Of a stretch of 64,000 nt of DNA, positions 55,077 through 64,000 are shown one piece after another (the stretch's first letter is position 1; the number at the start of each line of letters is the position of its first letter). The stretch spans positions 18,163,645-18,227,644 of the forward strand of contig NC_067205.1 of assembly GCF_026262505.1 (NCBI RefSeq), in the 5' to 3' direction. The notes below the pieces were generated by a model. That model saw only the letters and a program-made list of their open reading frames with translations. It did not search any database and was not told the DNA's origin. Both the position numbers and the translations under genes were made by a program. This DNA comes from Trichomonas vaginalis G3 (lineage: Eukaryota > Parabasalia > Trichomonadida > Trichomonadidae).

Positions 55077-55418
55077 TCAGTAAGGAAACGCAGGAGTTTT
55101 ACGATTTATTTGTGGTGTAGGTTCTGGTTTAAATATTGGAGTCGGTTTTGGAGTTGACTTTTGAACAGGAGTTTGTAATTCCATAGGTTCAGGAGTCATT
55201 GAAGGTTTTGCTTGTGAAGGCGTTGGTTTTGACGTTGGTTTTGGCGAAGGTGTTGGAGTTTGTTTAACTTCAGCTACTTCAGTATTATTTACAACATTTG
55301 CTTTATTTCTTTTCAACATCATTACTGCTCCTGCTGTAGCTAGAAACCTAGTGGGAGACCATATTTTTATATAAGGACTTGACCAAATGCTATTTTTTGA
55401 CAGGAGCTGGTGGAACAC
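55077..55418 (-). CDS. Pro/Thr/Lys-rich Polinton protein
   Basis: The clear part, from M-L-K-R-N-K-A-N-V-V-N, is about 80 residues of T-P-x-P / K-P-T-P repeats ending P-A-F-P-Y. An upstream stretch in the same frame extends toward 55418. Low-complexity Pro-rich proteins lie next to capsid genes in several Polintons, so a virion-associated role is possible but unproven. Confidence 0.5.
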   Translation of the reverse strand: MFHQLLSKNSIWSSPYIKIWSPTRFLATAGAVMMLKRNKANVVNNTEVAEVKQTPTPSPKPTSKPTPSQAKPSMTPEPMELQTPVQKSTPKPTPIFKPEPTPQINRKTPAFPY

Positions 55419-55577
55419 CTAACCTTGGTGAGACTGCTCTTTGCCATTGTGCAGCTCGTAAGAAATATTCAATAGGTGCTCCATATCGTTTGGTAAAGTT
55501 TGTTTCATAGATGGTGAAGGTTCACGAGAGCTTGATGAAGAACTCATTTATAAGCTTTAAAAATAAACGTTCATCCT

Positions 55578-57152
55578 TTATTCCTCACTGTCGTCCGTAG
55601 CTAAGTTATAGTCATCTAATCTTATTGGGATGCCATTAGCACGCACCTGAATGGCAAAGCAACAATCCCTCATAAATCCAATAAGTGGCTTTGGTACATT
55701 TTCAGTTGCTAGTTCAATAGGTCCTTTAACAGTCAATTTGTATGTTATTGGAGCAGTAGATGTTTGACCTTGCTGGAAGCAAAAGTCCACTTCTGTTGGA
55801 AAACCACATAAGAAATGTGTGTTGTCATAGCTATCCCATTTATGTTCCACACTACCATCATCCACCAATGACTCATAACATCTTCATTAAATCCAATCAT
55901 ATCATTGTTTGTATTGCAAGCGTTCGCAACCATTTCATAAAATACAGGTCCATATGATTTTTCAGGTTCTGCAGGTATATTTCCATAAGCTCCCATGGAA
56001 AGCTGAAGATATTTAAACTTAGGGTTCTCAAAAATTAACATAATAGTTGTCTTTCTTTCTAAATAGTGCCCAAATACTTTTAACATTAATTAGGCGTATA
56101 AGCTGCTGTAAATGTTGCACTTGAACTATCTGTATTCTTTGAGAATGAACCGTCCATAGGAATCCAATCCATAACTTTAACAGGAAAACATAAAGCCTCG
56201 TTTGTATAATGTTCTACAAGTTTTGTATAAATGTTAGGGTCTAAAGAGAATGACTTTGGATGAATGAAACATTCATTAAAATCCATCTTTGTTCGAAATA
56301 GTTGCTGGGTTACAGTTGTAATAGTAACTGTTCCACTAGCTTCTACTGCCTTCGTTATCATAGTGAATGGTTCATTCCATGGAACAAATTTATTTGTCGG
56401 TGGATTTGAATCTGAAGCAAATGCAACTTTAAGAGTTGGATTGAAAGCAATGATATCATTTACAGATATAGATGTGCATTGTAATGCGTCGCTACTGAAC
56501 TTTACTTTAAGCTGAATGTTACCAACAAATGCAGGAATAAATCTTATAGCTTCTAATGGAAGGAATCTTCTAACAGGAATTCTTAAACGAAGCTTAAAAT
56601 CAAATGATTTTCCTGCTGTAATTGGACCACTAACAATTTGTCCTGTTCTGCATGTTCCCGAATGACTCCATACATCTTCATGTCGAGTCTTTGAGAAAAC
56701 ATCTACTTTCTTTATTTGTTCGGTAGTTTGTGAGTTTGAAGTTATATATGCTTCTTCTCTTGCGTTGTCTTGAGAATATACGATACGACCATTTGCAAGG
56801 ATTTGATATCCAGCAACTGCATAGAAAGCGTCATCGAAACCAATCCAAAATCCTGGTGGGTTTGTTTTATTGGAACCTGAACCAATTTCTTTATCTGCAA
56901 TAAATTGACTTCCATTTTATACGTAATGAATGTATTGTAAAGAGTCCAACATATTTTCACCAGGAGAGGTAAGAGATTGAATGTTACCCATGTGTTATCT
57001 TTAGCAGTTCCAGGTTGCGATGGAATCTTTGCGTCAGAATATTTTCTATTAGTGTCACCAATTTGAACTGCATTGTCTATGATATCGAAATATGAGCGAA
57101 TCTGATGAATATGCTCTGCTGGAGTAAATTCGTTTAGCTGTTCGTTCTGCAT
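55578..57152 (-). pseudogene. probable Polinton major capsid protein, fossil (broken)
   Basis: A minus-strand region of about 1.58 kb, the size expected for a Polinton double-jelly-roll capsid protein. It is beta-rich throughout (for example R-F-L-P-L-E-A-I-R-F-I-P-A-F-V-G-N-I-Q-L-K-V-K-F). It lies beside a Pro-rich gene and a second structural-looking gene (57946). The assignment rests on size, position and composition; I see no short catalytic motif to confirm it. It is broken, with about three or more interruptions. Confidence 0.6.
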
Positions 57153-57277
57153 GTATTTACTTCGGATAAAAATATCTATTTACTTCATTATTCTCACTCT
57201 TCTTCTTGGCATTCGTGGTGGAAGTTGTTTCTTGACATTTTCAATGAACTGTACATTCTCTTTTGTCTCAACTTCTT

Positions 57278-57613
57278 TCACTGGCGGGTCAGGTTCTTTG
57301 ACTCGGTTTGTTTTTCAATGAAATTCACGAACTTTGCAATAAGCTCTTGGTTCGTTATTGAAAGTACATCTGGCTTCTTTTCTTCTGGTTCTATTGGTGG
57401 CTCAGTTTGAACAGAAGGTTTTATATGGGCTTCGTGGACTTCACCCTTGCCATACACCTTAATGTTGTCGCTCTCTGCATTCGCTAATGGAACCTTTCTT
57501 TTTCTTACGTATATTTTACCATCTTTACTCTGACTTACGTAATAGAAAGGATGTTGTATTCCTCTTGCGTCATTTAATATAATAGACTCTCGCTCTGATT
57601 TTGACAAGCTCAT
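57278..57613 (-). CDS. unknown Polinton protein (111 aa)
   Basis: Starts M-S-L-S-K-S-E-R-E-S. It has a small beta-hairpin-like motif P-F-Y-Y-V-S-Q-S-K-D-G-K-I-Y-V-R-K shared in pattern with the gene at 54791, then a Pro/Glu linker and a C-terminal helix (I-A-K-F-V-N-F-I-E-K-Q). The family is not recognised. Confidence 0.5.
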   Translation of the reverse strand: MSLSKSERESIILNDARGIQHPFYYVSQSKDGKIYVRKRKVPLANAESDNIKVYGKGEVHEAHIKPSVQTEPPIEPEEKKPDVLSITNQELIAKFVNFIEKQTESKNLTRQ

Positions 57614-57660
57614 TTTACATCGGTTAAAGTTTTAATTTTGTTTTTTTTATCTGCAGTCAA

Positions 57661-57921
57661 ATGACTCAGACAAGCCCTACGGACAAGACCCAAGGGGTCA
57701 TAGATGTTGAAGCCTTGAAGAAAGAAATTCGTGAGCAAATTTTATCCGAACTGAAGGAACAAAAACAAGAACAAAAGCCAGAGAGACCAAAGAGAAAACT
57801 TAGTGAAAAACAACTTGCTGCATTAGCTGCTGGAAGACAAAAGAACCCACGTTTGCTGGCGAAAAAAGCTAGAGAAGAAGCTGAAGCAAAAGCTAAAGAA
57901 GCTGAAGCAAAGAAAGAGTAA
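57661..57921 (+). CDS. small highly charged Polinton protein (86 aa)
   Basis: Almost entirely helical and rich in Lys, Glu and Ala: E-A-L-K-K-E-I-R-E-Q-I-L-S-E-L-K, then R-P-K-R-K-L-S-E-K-Q-L-A-A-L-A-A-G-R and a K-A-R-E-E-A-E-A-K repeat tail. The central L-S-E-K-Q-L-A-A-L-A-A-G-R resembles short basic motifs seen in small viral core or DNA-associated proteins. Preceded by a T run and TATCTG. Function unknown. Confidence 0.5.
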   Translation: MTQTSPTDKTQGVIDVEALKKEIREQILSELKEQKQEQKPERPKRKLSEKQLAALAAGRQKNPRLLAKKAREEAEAKAKEAEAKKE

Positions 57922-57933
57922 ATGGTTTATTTT

Positions 57934-57939
57934 TATCCG
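57934..57939 (+). promoter_or_regulatory. Polinton-type promoter motif (T run + TATCCG)
   Basis: TTTATTTTTATCCG ends 7 bases before the ATG at 57946. Similar motifs precede 57661, 62573 and, on the minus strand, 57152 and 62465. Confidence 0.55.
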
Positions 57940-57945
57940 AATTAA

Positions 57946-58803
57946 ATGTATAGACAAATACCTTTATCTGTTGCGTTCAGTAGTGAAAACCCTGACGTCA
58001 AAATAAAGGGGAACAGAGTAACGTTTAAGTTTCCAACAGACTGGATTGTGAACATAAATGAAGAGAAGTACATTGGCATAACATCTATGTATATAACACG
58101 TGCTTTCAGAAAGGTTGACTTTATACTTCAAGTCGAGATAGAAAATGACGAACAGTCTTTAAGCGCCCAAAACATTCACATATACAAATACTTTAAAGAC
58201 GATACAACTTTACAAGAATGTATGATTTCATTTAATGAGATGTTCGAGAAAAAGTTCAACATTGAAGTACAAACTTTACAGCCTTTACGTGAGTTTCTTG
58301 CACAACTGAAAGAAGAAGGTAGTCAGCCACAACTTATAGACTTTCATTATGAATTTAATGAAAATGAAGATGGAACTCATGACTGTCAGTTTGTTGTATT
58401 CTCACCATTCAATGAAGTAGCTAAAGAGAAAGAAAATCCATTACGTATAAGGTTTCAAATCTCTGAACCAAGTGATGATTTCAAGAATGTTTTCAATTAT
58501 GATGCAATGCTTCCGAGGAAAAATGAATTTTCAAAGATTGTAACACCTGGCATTTGGGATAGAAAGCAAGCTATATTATATTCAAACTTAAGTAAGGGAG
58601 TTGAAAATGAGTTCATTGGTCATACAAGAACTACACCACTTCCTAACCCTAAATACTATAAATTAACTGGCTTCAATCGTGAGTTTTGGATAGACATGTT
58701 CTCCACTCATGACCATAAATGTCCAGTGTTCTTGCCTCCAGACCATAAGGACTGTCTCTACATTGAAGCACAACTCTTAAACTCTACCATCGCAGTATTG
58801 TAA
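57946..58803 (+). CDS. Polinton structural-like protein (285 aa), possible minor capsid
   Basis: A complete ORF. The N-terminal half is beta-rich (I-P-L-S-V-A-F-S-S-E-N-P-D-V-K-I-K-G-N-R-V-T-F-K-F), the middle is acidic, and the C terminus is again beta-like with Pro/His (F-S-T-H-D-H-K-C-P-V-F-L-P-P-D-H-K). No catalytic motif is visible. Its size, opposite orientation and place between the capsid region and the polymerase suit a minor capsid (penton-like) or vertex protein, but I cannot confirm a jelly roll by eye. Confidence 0.45.
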   Translation: MYRQIPLSVAFSSENPDVKIKGNRVTFKFPTDWIVNINEEKYIGITSMYITRAFRKVDFILQVEIENDEQSLSAQNIHIYKYFKDDTTLQECMISFNEMFEKKFNIEVQTLQPLREFLAQLKEEGSQPQLIDFHYEFNENEDGTHDCQFVVFSPFNEVAKEKENPLRIRFQISEPSDDFKNVFNYDAMLPRKNEFSKIVTPGIWDRKQAILYSNLSKGVENEFIGHTRTTPLPNPKYYKLTGFNREFWIDMFSTHDHKCPVFLPPDHKDCLYIEAQLLNSTIAVL

Positions 58804-58827
58804 AATCTACGCTAGCTTTATTTTTAT

Positions 58828-58928
58828 CACGAATGACCTCATTGCTGACAAAAATAAATGACCTCATTCATGACCTCATTGCTGACCTCATTCATGACCT
58901 CATTGCTGACAAAAATAAATGACCTCAG
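58828..58928. repeat. short tandem repeats between convergent Polinton genes
   Basis: Interleaved copies of ATGACCTCATTGCTGAC and ATGACCTCATTC, with a repeated AAAAATAAATGACCTCA, fill the gap between the 57946 gene and the polymerase stop. Confidence 0.85.
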
Positions 58929-61600
58929 AACTTCAACTTACGAATAAAGCTTGTTTTAGTCGTTATTGAGAAGTTAAACTTCTCTTCAAAGCAAGGTTGA
59001 CATGACTTACATAAGTCAAATCCAGTCTCTTGACCGTCATAAAGTGCTTTATAAAGTTTCATGACACTGAACTCAGAGTCTTTGTCAAATTTTCCTTGCG
59101 GAACCATTAAACCTTTATCTTCATTGTAATAGCATTGTATAGCTTCAGGAAACATTTCATTAGCGGTTAAAGCAATAACATCTTGCTTCACGCCTTTCAT
59201 TCTGCAGTGAAATGCAACTTCATTTAAATCATTCGTGAGTAAGTCTATGTAAGTCTTCTTTCCACAAAATATTGACTTGTATGCTAAACTTTGTTTTCCA
59301 GGTGTTATTTCTGCAAAGTCGCTATGAAATTGACCAAGGTTTTTACCAATGAGAACTCTTCCATAACGTTTCTCAAACTCTTCAGCTAAACGAGGGATAT
59401 CTTCATTGTAGAGATGCATACTGTCGGTATCACTATAAAAGATGTCCATTCCTAAGTCTTCAATCGTGCAAAACACTTCATTCATTATTCTCTTCGACAT
59501 AGACAGAATATTAACACCAAGTGGACAGAAGTTAAAGTGTCTGCAAATGCTTTTCGTTAGCTTGAAAATAGTTTTATCTGAACCATCCAAACCTTCGAAC
59601 TTCACTATATGGTTGTAATTTCTTATAGCATATCTTATAGCATCTTTGTCATCTACTATGGTTATTTTTGACTCAATAGGAGATAAAATGGTTTTGCCAT
59701 AAATGCTGTTCAGAATGAGTTTTATAATTTCTTGTAATGGGTTTTCTTCTTTCTTATACTTTAACCTTAACTCAAACAATTTCTTAACTTCATCTCTTAA
59801 TCTCAAATCTCTGTTTCCATCGTAATAGTATCCTTGCAACACTTCACATTTGACACCTTGATATTTTATGAGGTCTTGTAATGTTATATGGTCAACATAC
59901 ATTAAACAGCAAGTGTTTGAACTTCTGGGAACGTTAAGTTCTGGATTTAGTTCAGGGTCGCAAACTATTAAAGGAAAGTGTCTATGTATTCCAATCTCTG
60001 TTATCTTAATGAGAACAAAGAAGCCAGACATAAACTTTTCACCAATGGGTTCCTTTTGGTCGTCATCGAATAAATGTCTCATGAGATACTCTGTGCTTAA
60101 CATCTCATCCTTCAATACTTTTGGAATTCCTTCTAAGTATAAAGTCTTGCTATAGCTGATGGATATAATGAAACAGCGTCGAAGTCAGCAATGAGTTTCT
60201 TTTTGCTCTTTTGTTTAATGTTATCTGACAAACATACATCTTCCACCTTGAATGCATCTCGAAATAAATTCTCTTGGTTTATTTGAGAGGTCATAAAGAT
60301 TTCCATTCGGAAGTACACTCTGTTCTCAAATAATTTGTTAGCAATTGAACAAATACTAACGTAGTCATAAACGTTTAAATCAAACTCTTTCAATAAGTCA
60401 TTGCGGAACTTTACAAAACCTTCTCTTAAAATTCTTACATCTTGTTTGCAATAAAATGTGCTATATTTTTCTAAGTCGAAGTGGTTTTCATCTATTCTGC
60501 AACCTTTGATGGAATCTATGTTTTTCATAAATGTATCTGCATCCTGGATAAACTTACATGCTTCAGAAATGACACCAGTTCTGTTGTCATTTGCTAACAA
60601 AGTACTGCTGTAGTAGTTATATGGAAATACTTCTTTCGGTCCTGTTTGTAAGTTAAACATAGCAGGAAATAGTTTAAGCTTCTTATTTATAACACTGTAA
60701 GAGTCTTTTATAATAATTGCCCTTCCTTTATATAAGCCAGTTATTTGCATTGTTCGTGAACCTTAATGATGGGAGTTCCTTTCACTTCTGTCATGTGTCT
60801 TAAGATGAAGTTTATATCATAGCTGAGGTTATGGAAATATATTAAACTCTTGTCAGGAAGTCGTTCCAAAAATTCTGTTGCACAGTTCTGACCCCAAATG
60901 CTTTCACTCACTGAACCATCTTCACTGTCGTAACATATGTTAAAAGCTTTATGAAAGCCATCGTACTACACTCAAAGTCAGCAAAGAAAACGTGCTCAGG
61001 AATGAACTTGCACTTATTTTTATTTACTTCTTTTGACTCTGCTTTCTTCTTCAGTTGTACACAATACTTTGGAGCATATGTCAAATCTTTAAATGGTGCA
61101 AGGTTCTGTTTATATAAGTCAGTCGTATATGTGAAAAGTTCTCCATAAGAAATAGGTTCGAAATATTTGCACTTCCACAATGTTTTCATAACATCCCATA
61201 GCGGTGTAGTTCTATCATAACGAACTACATATTTGTTCTCTCTCTTTGTATATATTTTCATCTGTTTCTCAATGTTCATTCCACCACACTCCTTCAAGAT
61301 TTCTATATAGTTGCGAATGAAATATGTTGTCATTGGAAGTCTTTCGTTTAGCATGTAGTGGTCTTCAACAAGAAGTAGGTCAATAGTTCGAACAGTTTCA
61401 CATTCTTTTGGTATGTATCTCTTTATTTCATTATATCTTGAGTCATTGAAGTAACCAATGGTAACATTAAATGCTATACCTGTTGCGTCAGAAATTTCTT
61501 GTACTTTACTTTGAGGAAAGTCTCTAACACGAATGACTTCTCTCATGTGGTCAATAGTTTCTTCATTTACTCCAGCCTGAATGTTATCATGGTTTTCTCC
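58925..61600 (-). pseudogene. protein-primed DNA polymerase B of the Polinton, fossil (broken)
   Basis: A family B polymerase of the protein-primed type. The exonuclease domain shows F-F-A-D-F-E-C (Exo I, D-x-E) at the 61.0 kb end. Polymerase motifs follow in order: A-D-F-D-A-V-S-L-Y-P-S-A (motif A), I-L-N-S-I-Y-G-K (motif B), and F-Y-S-D-T-D-S-M (motif C). The span of about 2.7 kb matches Polinton polymerases. It is broken, with about two to three interruptions, while the three polymerase motifs remain readable. It would copy linear element DNA from a terminal-protein primer. Confidence 0.88.
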
Positions 61601-61637
61601 ACTATGGTCCTAACGTGGCACCCGACGAGATTTTTTT

Positions 61638-62465
61638 TCATTCTTCCTCTTTGAAGTTGTCGAAATATTCTGTTATCTTTTCTTTCAGTAATGTTAAGTC
61701 TTCTTTGAATGTAAGTATTGTACAACCTTTAATATCATAGTGTGTTTGAGGAAGAGTATTTTTGACAATTTCCTTTATTTGCTCATTCGGTGTCATTGAA
61801 ATCGGTAAGTTTTCACGATAGAACCAGTTTCTGTCAGATTTATATATCTTAGCTAAGTCATAAAAGCTCTTGTTGTTTCTTCTCACTAAATGCAACATAA
61901 CCATATCTCTATCTTCTTCTTTCTCCAACTCTTCAGCGTAAATCATATACTTATAGTTCTTTTCCTTTCCTTTTGGTACTGAACGTGGTATTCTTTTCTG
62001 TATGCTTTTGTCTTTGGATTCAATGACTTCATCTTTTGCTTGAAGTTTCTTTTCCATCTCTCCACGTTCTGCTTTATATAGTTCATCTAACATCATGAAA
62101 ATATAACAAGCATAACGAGGTGAAGCCCACATTGCTACAGCATTTACTAAAAGTCTATGAACATAATAACCTTTCAAACCAGGAGCCAAATTCTTGCGAT
62201 TTTCGTACGGAATCTCTTCCCCCGGTTTTCCGAGGGAAGCAATCATATGAGGAAATTCTTCTAAAAGTTCTTTTGCCTGTTGGTTTTCAAACCAATGATA
62301 TGCTTGCTTTGTAGAACGAAGAGCATTCATTATACTTTGCATCTGGTACATATCGTCTTTGACCGAACGAATGAGTCTCAATTGTTTGTTATACTGTATG
62401 TATTCATATTCTTCATTAATGGCTTCATGAACGATAGCAGTTGTTGTGTTCTCTGATGTTGACAT
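61638..62465 (-). CDS. KilA-N domain protein of the Polinton
   Basis: 275 residues from the ATG at 62465. The KilA-N core is visible: H-W-F-E-N-Q-Q-A-K-E-L-L-E-E-F, G-L-K-G-Y-Y-V-H-R-L-L-V-N-A-V-A-M-W-A-S-P-R-Y-A and I-F-M-M-L-D-E-L. A coiled-coil linker and a C-terminal alpha/beta domain (about residues 165-270, including L-H-L-V-R-R-N-N-K-S-F-Y-D-L) follow, as in large DNA viruses and Polintons. KilA-N proteins bind DNA, and a regulatory role in element expression is usual. A CGGATA motif (TATCCG on the coding strand) lies at about 62482, 17 bases upstream of the ATG. Looks whole. Confidence 0.85.
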   Translation of the reverse strand: MSTSENTTTAIVHEAINEEYEYIQYNKQLRLIRSVKDDMYQMQSIMNALRSTKQAYHWFENQQAKELLEEFPHMIASLGKPGEEIPYENRKNLAPGLKGYYVHRLLVNAVAMWASPRYACYIFMMLDELYKAERGEMEKKLQAKDEVIESKDKSIQKRIPRSVPKGKEKNYKYMIYAEELEKEEDRDMVMLHLVRRNNKSFYDLAKIYKSDRNWFYRENLPISMTPNEQIKEIVKNTLPQTHYDIKGCTILTFKEDLTLLKEKITEYFDNFKEEE

Positions 62466-62572
62466 ATCTGTCTTTATATTCCGGATAAAAAAATAAATAA
62501 AAATAAAATTAGCGTTATTTTTTCTGAGATAAACACTATTTCTTCACAACATTAAATTTTATCCTGTATGAA

Positions 62573-62947
62573 ATGACTTTAAAAAGATTATTGACTGACT
62601 TCGAATACTATCTCATTGACGCACTGACAGACCCTCAAAACTGTGTTGAAAGTTCTTTAAGCTTTAAGATTGAAGGTACGACGCATTTTGTCTTCACTTA
62701 CGTATTGAAAGAATATGACCGTTATCATAACGAAGTGAATCAAACACTAATAAAATTTGTAGATAAAAAATTGGTTAACAATGAATATTTTAAACGTGAA
62801 GACCCAAACACTGCTGGAGATGATGAAGAATACAGACAAGTTATTGAAAAAAATAACGCAAGATTAGATGCAATAGAAAAGAAGTTTTGTGAATGTCTTA
62901 CAAACACGTATGAATATCTTATGCGGTGGGAAGCCAGATGGAAATAA
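62573..62947 (+). CDS. unknown Polinton protein (124 aa)
   Basis: Starts M-T-L-K-R-L-L-T-D-F-E-Y-Y-L-I-D-A-L. It is helical with an acidic middle (D-P-N-T-A-G-D-D-E-E-Y) and a C-terminal coiled-coil-like helix (N-A-R-L-D-A-I-E-K-K-F-C). Divergently paired with the KilA-N gene. Preceded by TTTTATCCTG. The family is not recognised. Confidence 0.5.
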   Translation: MTLKRLLTDFEYYLIDALTDPQNCVESSLSFKIEGTTHFVFTYVLKEYDRYHNEVNQTLIKFVDKKLVNNEYFKREDPNTAGDDEEYRQVIEKNNARLDAIEKKFCECLTNTYEYLMRWEARWK

Positions 62948-62988
62948 ATTTACGTCAAATATGCAATTTATAAAATCTTATGTCGACA

Positions 62989-63061
62989 GGCTACGTAGCA
63001 CAGTGGTCTAAGGTGGTGTTATGGAGGGGTCAGGGTCTGTGGTTCGAACCGCGACAGCGCC
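62989..63061 (+). ncRNA. tRNA-like sequence with pol III A and B boxes
   Basis: GGCTACGTAGCACAGTGG at the start gives a good A box (TAGCACAGTGG), and GGTTCGAACC matches a B box. The total of 73 bases is tRNA-sized and a T-rich stretch follows. The acceptor and T stems pair poorly and no sound anticodon stem is seen. I therefore call it a degenerate tRNA or a tRNA-derived element, not a working tRNA. Confidence 0.55.
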
Positions 63062-63127
63062 GTATTTTCTTATTTTCTTTGTTTGTCTTGTTTGTCGTGA
63101 ATAAAAAGTGTCATAAAAGTGCTCTAT

Positions 63128-63190
63128 CTTCCACGGGAATAAATAAAAAATTTACTTTATTTCTTCTTTATTTCTTTGTTCCCGTGGAAG
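63128..63190. repeat. inverted repeat (possible terminator hairpin) in the Polinton
   Basis: CTTCCACGGGAA pairs with TTCCCGTGGAAG about 40 bases later, around an A/T-rich loop. It lies between the tRNA-like sequence and the minus-strand gene at 63348. Confidence 0.75.
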
Positions 63191-63347
63191 AAGGGTTTTG
63201 CTGTTTTTTCTGTTTTTTCTCAGCCGAAATCAATGATTTTTTCATTTTTGGAATCCTTAGCGAATGAGGAAGAATGAGGAATCTTTTCTCTCGTGGAAGC
63301 TTTGACCAAATTTCATGAATTTTCACAAAAGACAAAAAATAAACGCT

Positions 63348-63959
63348 TTACATGTATTTTTCAGCAACTTCGTCAAATAATTTTATAGCTTTATCTATCT
63401 CATCTACTTCAAACGTTTCTTTACCTTTTATGGGAGCACCATACATTTTCTCAAACTTTTCGAGTAGTTCTGTTTCTGCGGCTCTCATATCATTAACGAA
63501 CACAACCTTGACTCTATTGACTGTACTGTCATATCTTTGAGTTATATTATATGTTCTTCCTATCTTATATCTCTTTGTATTGAAGTCCTTCGGTTTCTGA
63601 ACGATGTAAAGTAAGCCTTCACTGCAACGTTCTGAGTCGAATGAACCATAAGTTATGAAGTTATATCCAACAACTGGGTCAATCCATAGAAGAATTATTG
63701 GTATAAGACTTTTGTCAATGAGATATGCTCTTGTTCCATAGAATCTTACCGATATCATAAGCTCAGGATTTCTTGTCAAAATTTTCTGAGTAGAAGCAAT
63801 TCTAACCCAGTCCTTTGCTTTCTTTCCAGATGGAGATATAATGTCTGACAAAGAATATTTGTTGTATTTCTTTGAGTATCTTACGTTTAAATCACCAATT
63901 CTAACCACTTTGGTGTCATTGTCAATCTTTCTAACTGTTTCAAACTCAATGTTTGACAT
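63348..63959 (-). CDS. Polinton protein with KilA-N-like start and T5orf172/GIY-YIG-like domain
   Basis: 203 residues. The N-terminal ~110 residues resemble a KilA-N-type DNA-binding region (N-V-R-Y-S-K-K-Y-N-K-Y-S-L-S-D-I-I, K-D-W-V-R-I-A-S-T-Q-K-I-L). The C-terminal ~85 read E-G-L-L-Y-I-V-Q-K-P, R-Y-K-I-G-R-T-Y-N-I-T-Q-R-Y, V-V-F-V-N-D-M-R-A-A-E-T-E-L-L-E-K-F. This is the pattern of T5orf172/MUG113 domains of the GIY-YIG nuclease superfamily (Y-I-V...Y-K-I-G-R-T, Arg and Glu present). KilA-N plus T5orf172 fusions are common in large DNA viruses. Looks whole. Confidence 0.75.
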   Translation of the reverse strand: MSNIEFETVRKIDNDTKVVRIGDLNVRYSKKYNKYSLSDIISPSGKKAKDWVRIASTQKILTRNPELMISVRFYGTRAYLIDKSLIPIILLWIDPVVGYNFITYGSFDSERCSEGLLYIVQKPKDFNTKRYKIGRTYNITQRYDSTVNRVKVVFVNDMRAAETELLEKFEKMYGAPIKGKETFEVDEIDKAIKLFDEVAEKYM

Positions 63960-64000
63960 TACTGTCTTACATACAAGATAAAAAAATAAATAAAAATAAA

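Larger units (their letters stand above)
54163..64000. mobile_element. Polinton/Maverick element, partial (runs off the window), fossil
   Basis: A dense block of about ten genes, mostly on the minus strand, includes a protein-primed DNA polymerase B, a probable major capsid protein, KilA-N and GIY-YIG-like proteins. This set is diagnostic of Polintons. The left end is placed at about 54163 because host-like sequence stops there. The next bases begin AG, as Polinton termini do, with a stem ACAAGTCTTGGGTATGGTGG / CCACCTTACCCAATACTTGT at about 54171-54222. The packaging ATPase, cysteine protease and the other terminal repeat are not in the window. The capsid and polymerase genes look broken (about three or more and about two to three interruptions); other genes look whole. 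It appears young to moderately old. Confidence 0.85.

Overview
The window looks like a nuclear segment of a parabasalid protist, most likely a trichomonad such as Tritrichomonas. It is strongly AT-rich and its genes are mostly intron-less. Many host ATGs are preceded within about 7-25 bases by a TCA-type initiator (often TCATTTTTC or TCAGTTTTC). The gene content also fits: BspA-like leucine-rich repeat proteins, parallel beta-helix surface proteins, a casein kinase 1, a bacterial-type rhodanese, an alpha-amylase, a pogo transposase and a Polinton/Maverick. This assignment is inference; no rRNA or other marker is present.

Layout. 1-2800: a decayed pogo/Tigger-type transposon on the minus strand, whose 3' side is a 21-bp minisatellite encoding charged heptads. 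2914-3486: an EF-hand protein. 3691-19550: a tandem multiplication, copy A (3691-10535), partial copy B (10538-12372) and copy C (12376-19550), each carrying parts of the same four genes (beta-helix protein, small unknown protein, large coiled-coil protein, BspA-like fragment). The copies differ mainly by single-base, mostly homopolymer, indels that break different genes in different copies, so read or assembly error is a serious possibility. 20-25 kb: casein kinase 1, a ubiquitin-like-fold candidate, a small C2-like protein and tRNA-Thr(TGT).

25.5-32.2 kb: a Ser-rich single-pass surface-protein gene is split by a 5,419-bp element (25848-31266) with 86-115 bp terminal inverted repeats starting GGG and a perfect 9-bp target duplication, the signature of a Mutator-like (MULE) element. 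It carries no recognisable transposase and is built largely from hairpin units with periods of 108-123 bp, some with compensatory arm changes. 33-42 kb: rhodanese, a 767-bp TTAA-flanked MITE, a protein kinase, a GH13 amylase, a decayed BspA-like gene, a coiled-coil protein, and a Cys-rich membrane protein with an in-frame TGA inside its membrane segment. 42-51 kb: gene-poor, with a duplicated 238-bp repeat, GC-rich palindromes and another beta-helix ORF.

51-64 kb: a multi-pass membrane gene (resembling N-terminal parts of trichomonad cyclases) is interrupted by an inverted-repeat element of about 2.2 kb carrying a retroviral-type integrase and six long hairpins. After about 60 bp of host-like sequence it meets a Polinton/Maverick that runs off the window (about 54163-64000). 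The Polinton holds a probable capsid gene, protein-primed DNA polymerase B, KilA-N and GIY-YIG-like genes and several unknowns. Its genes share a T-run plus TATCCG-like upstream motif different from the host initiator. It is partly broken and treated here as a fossil.
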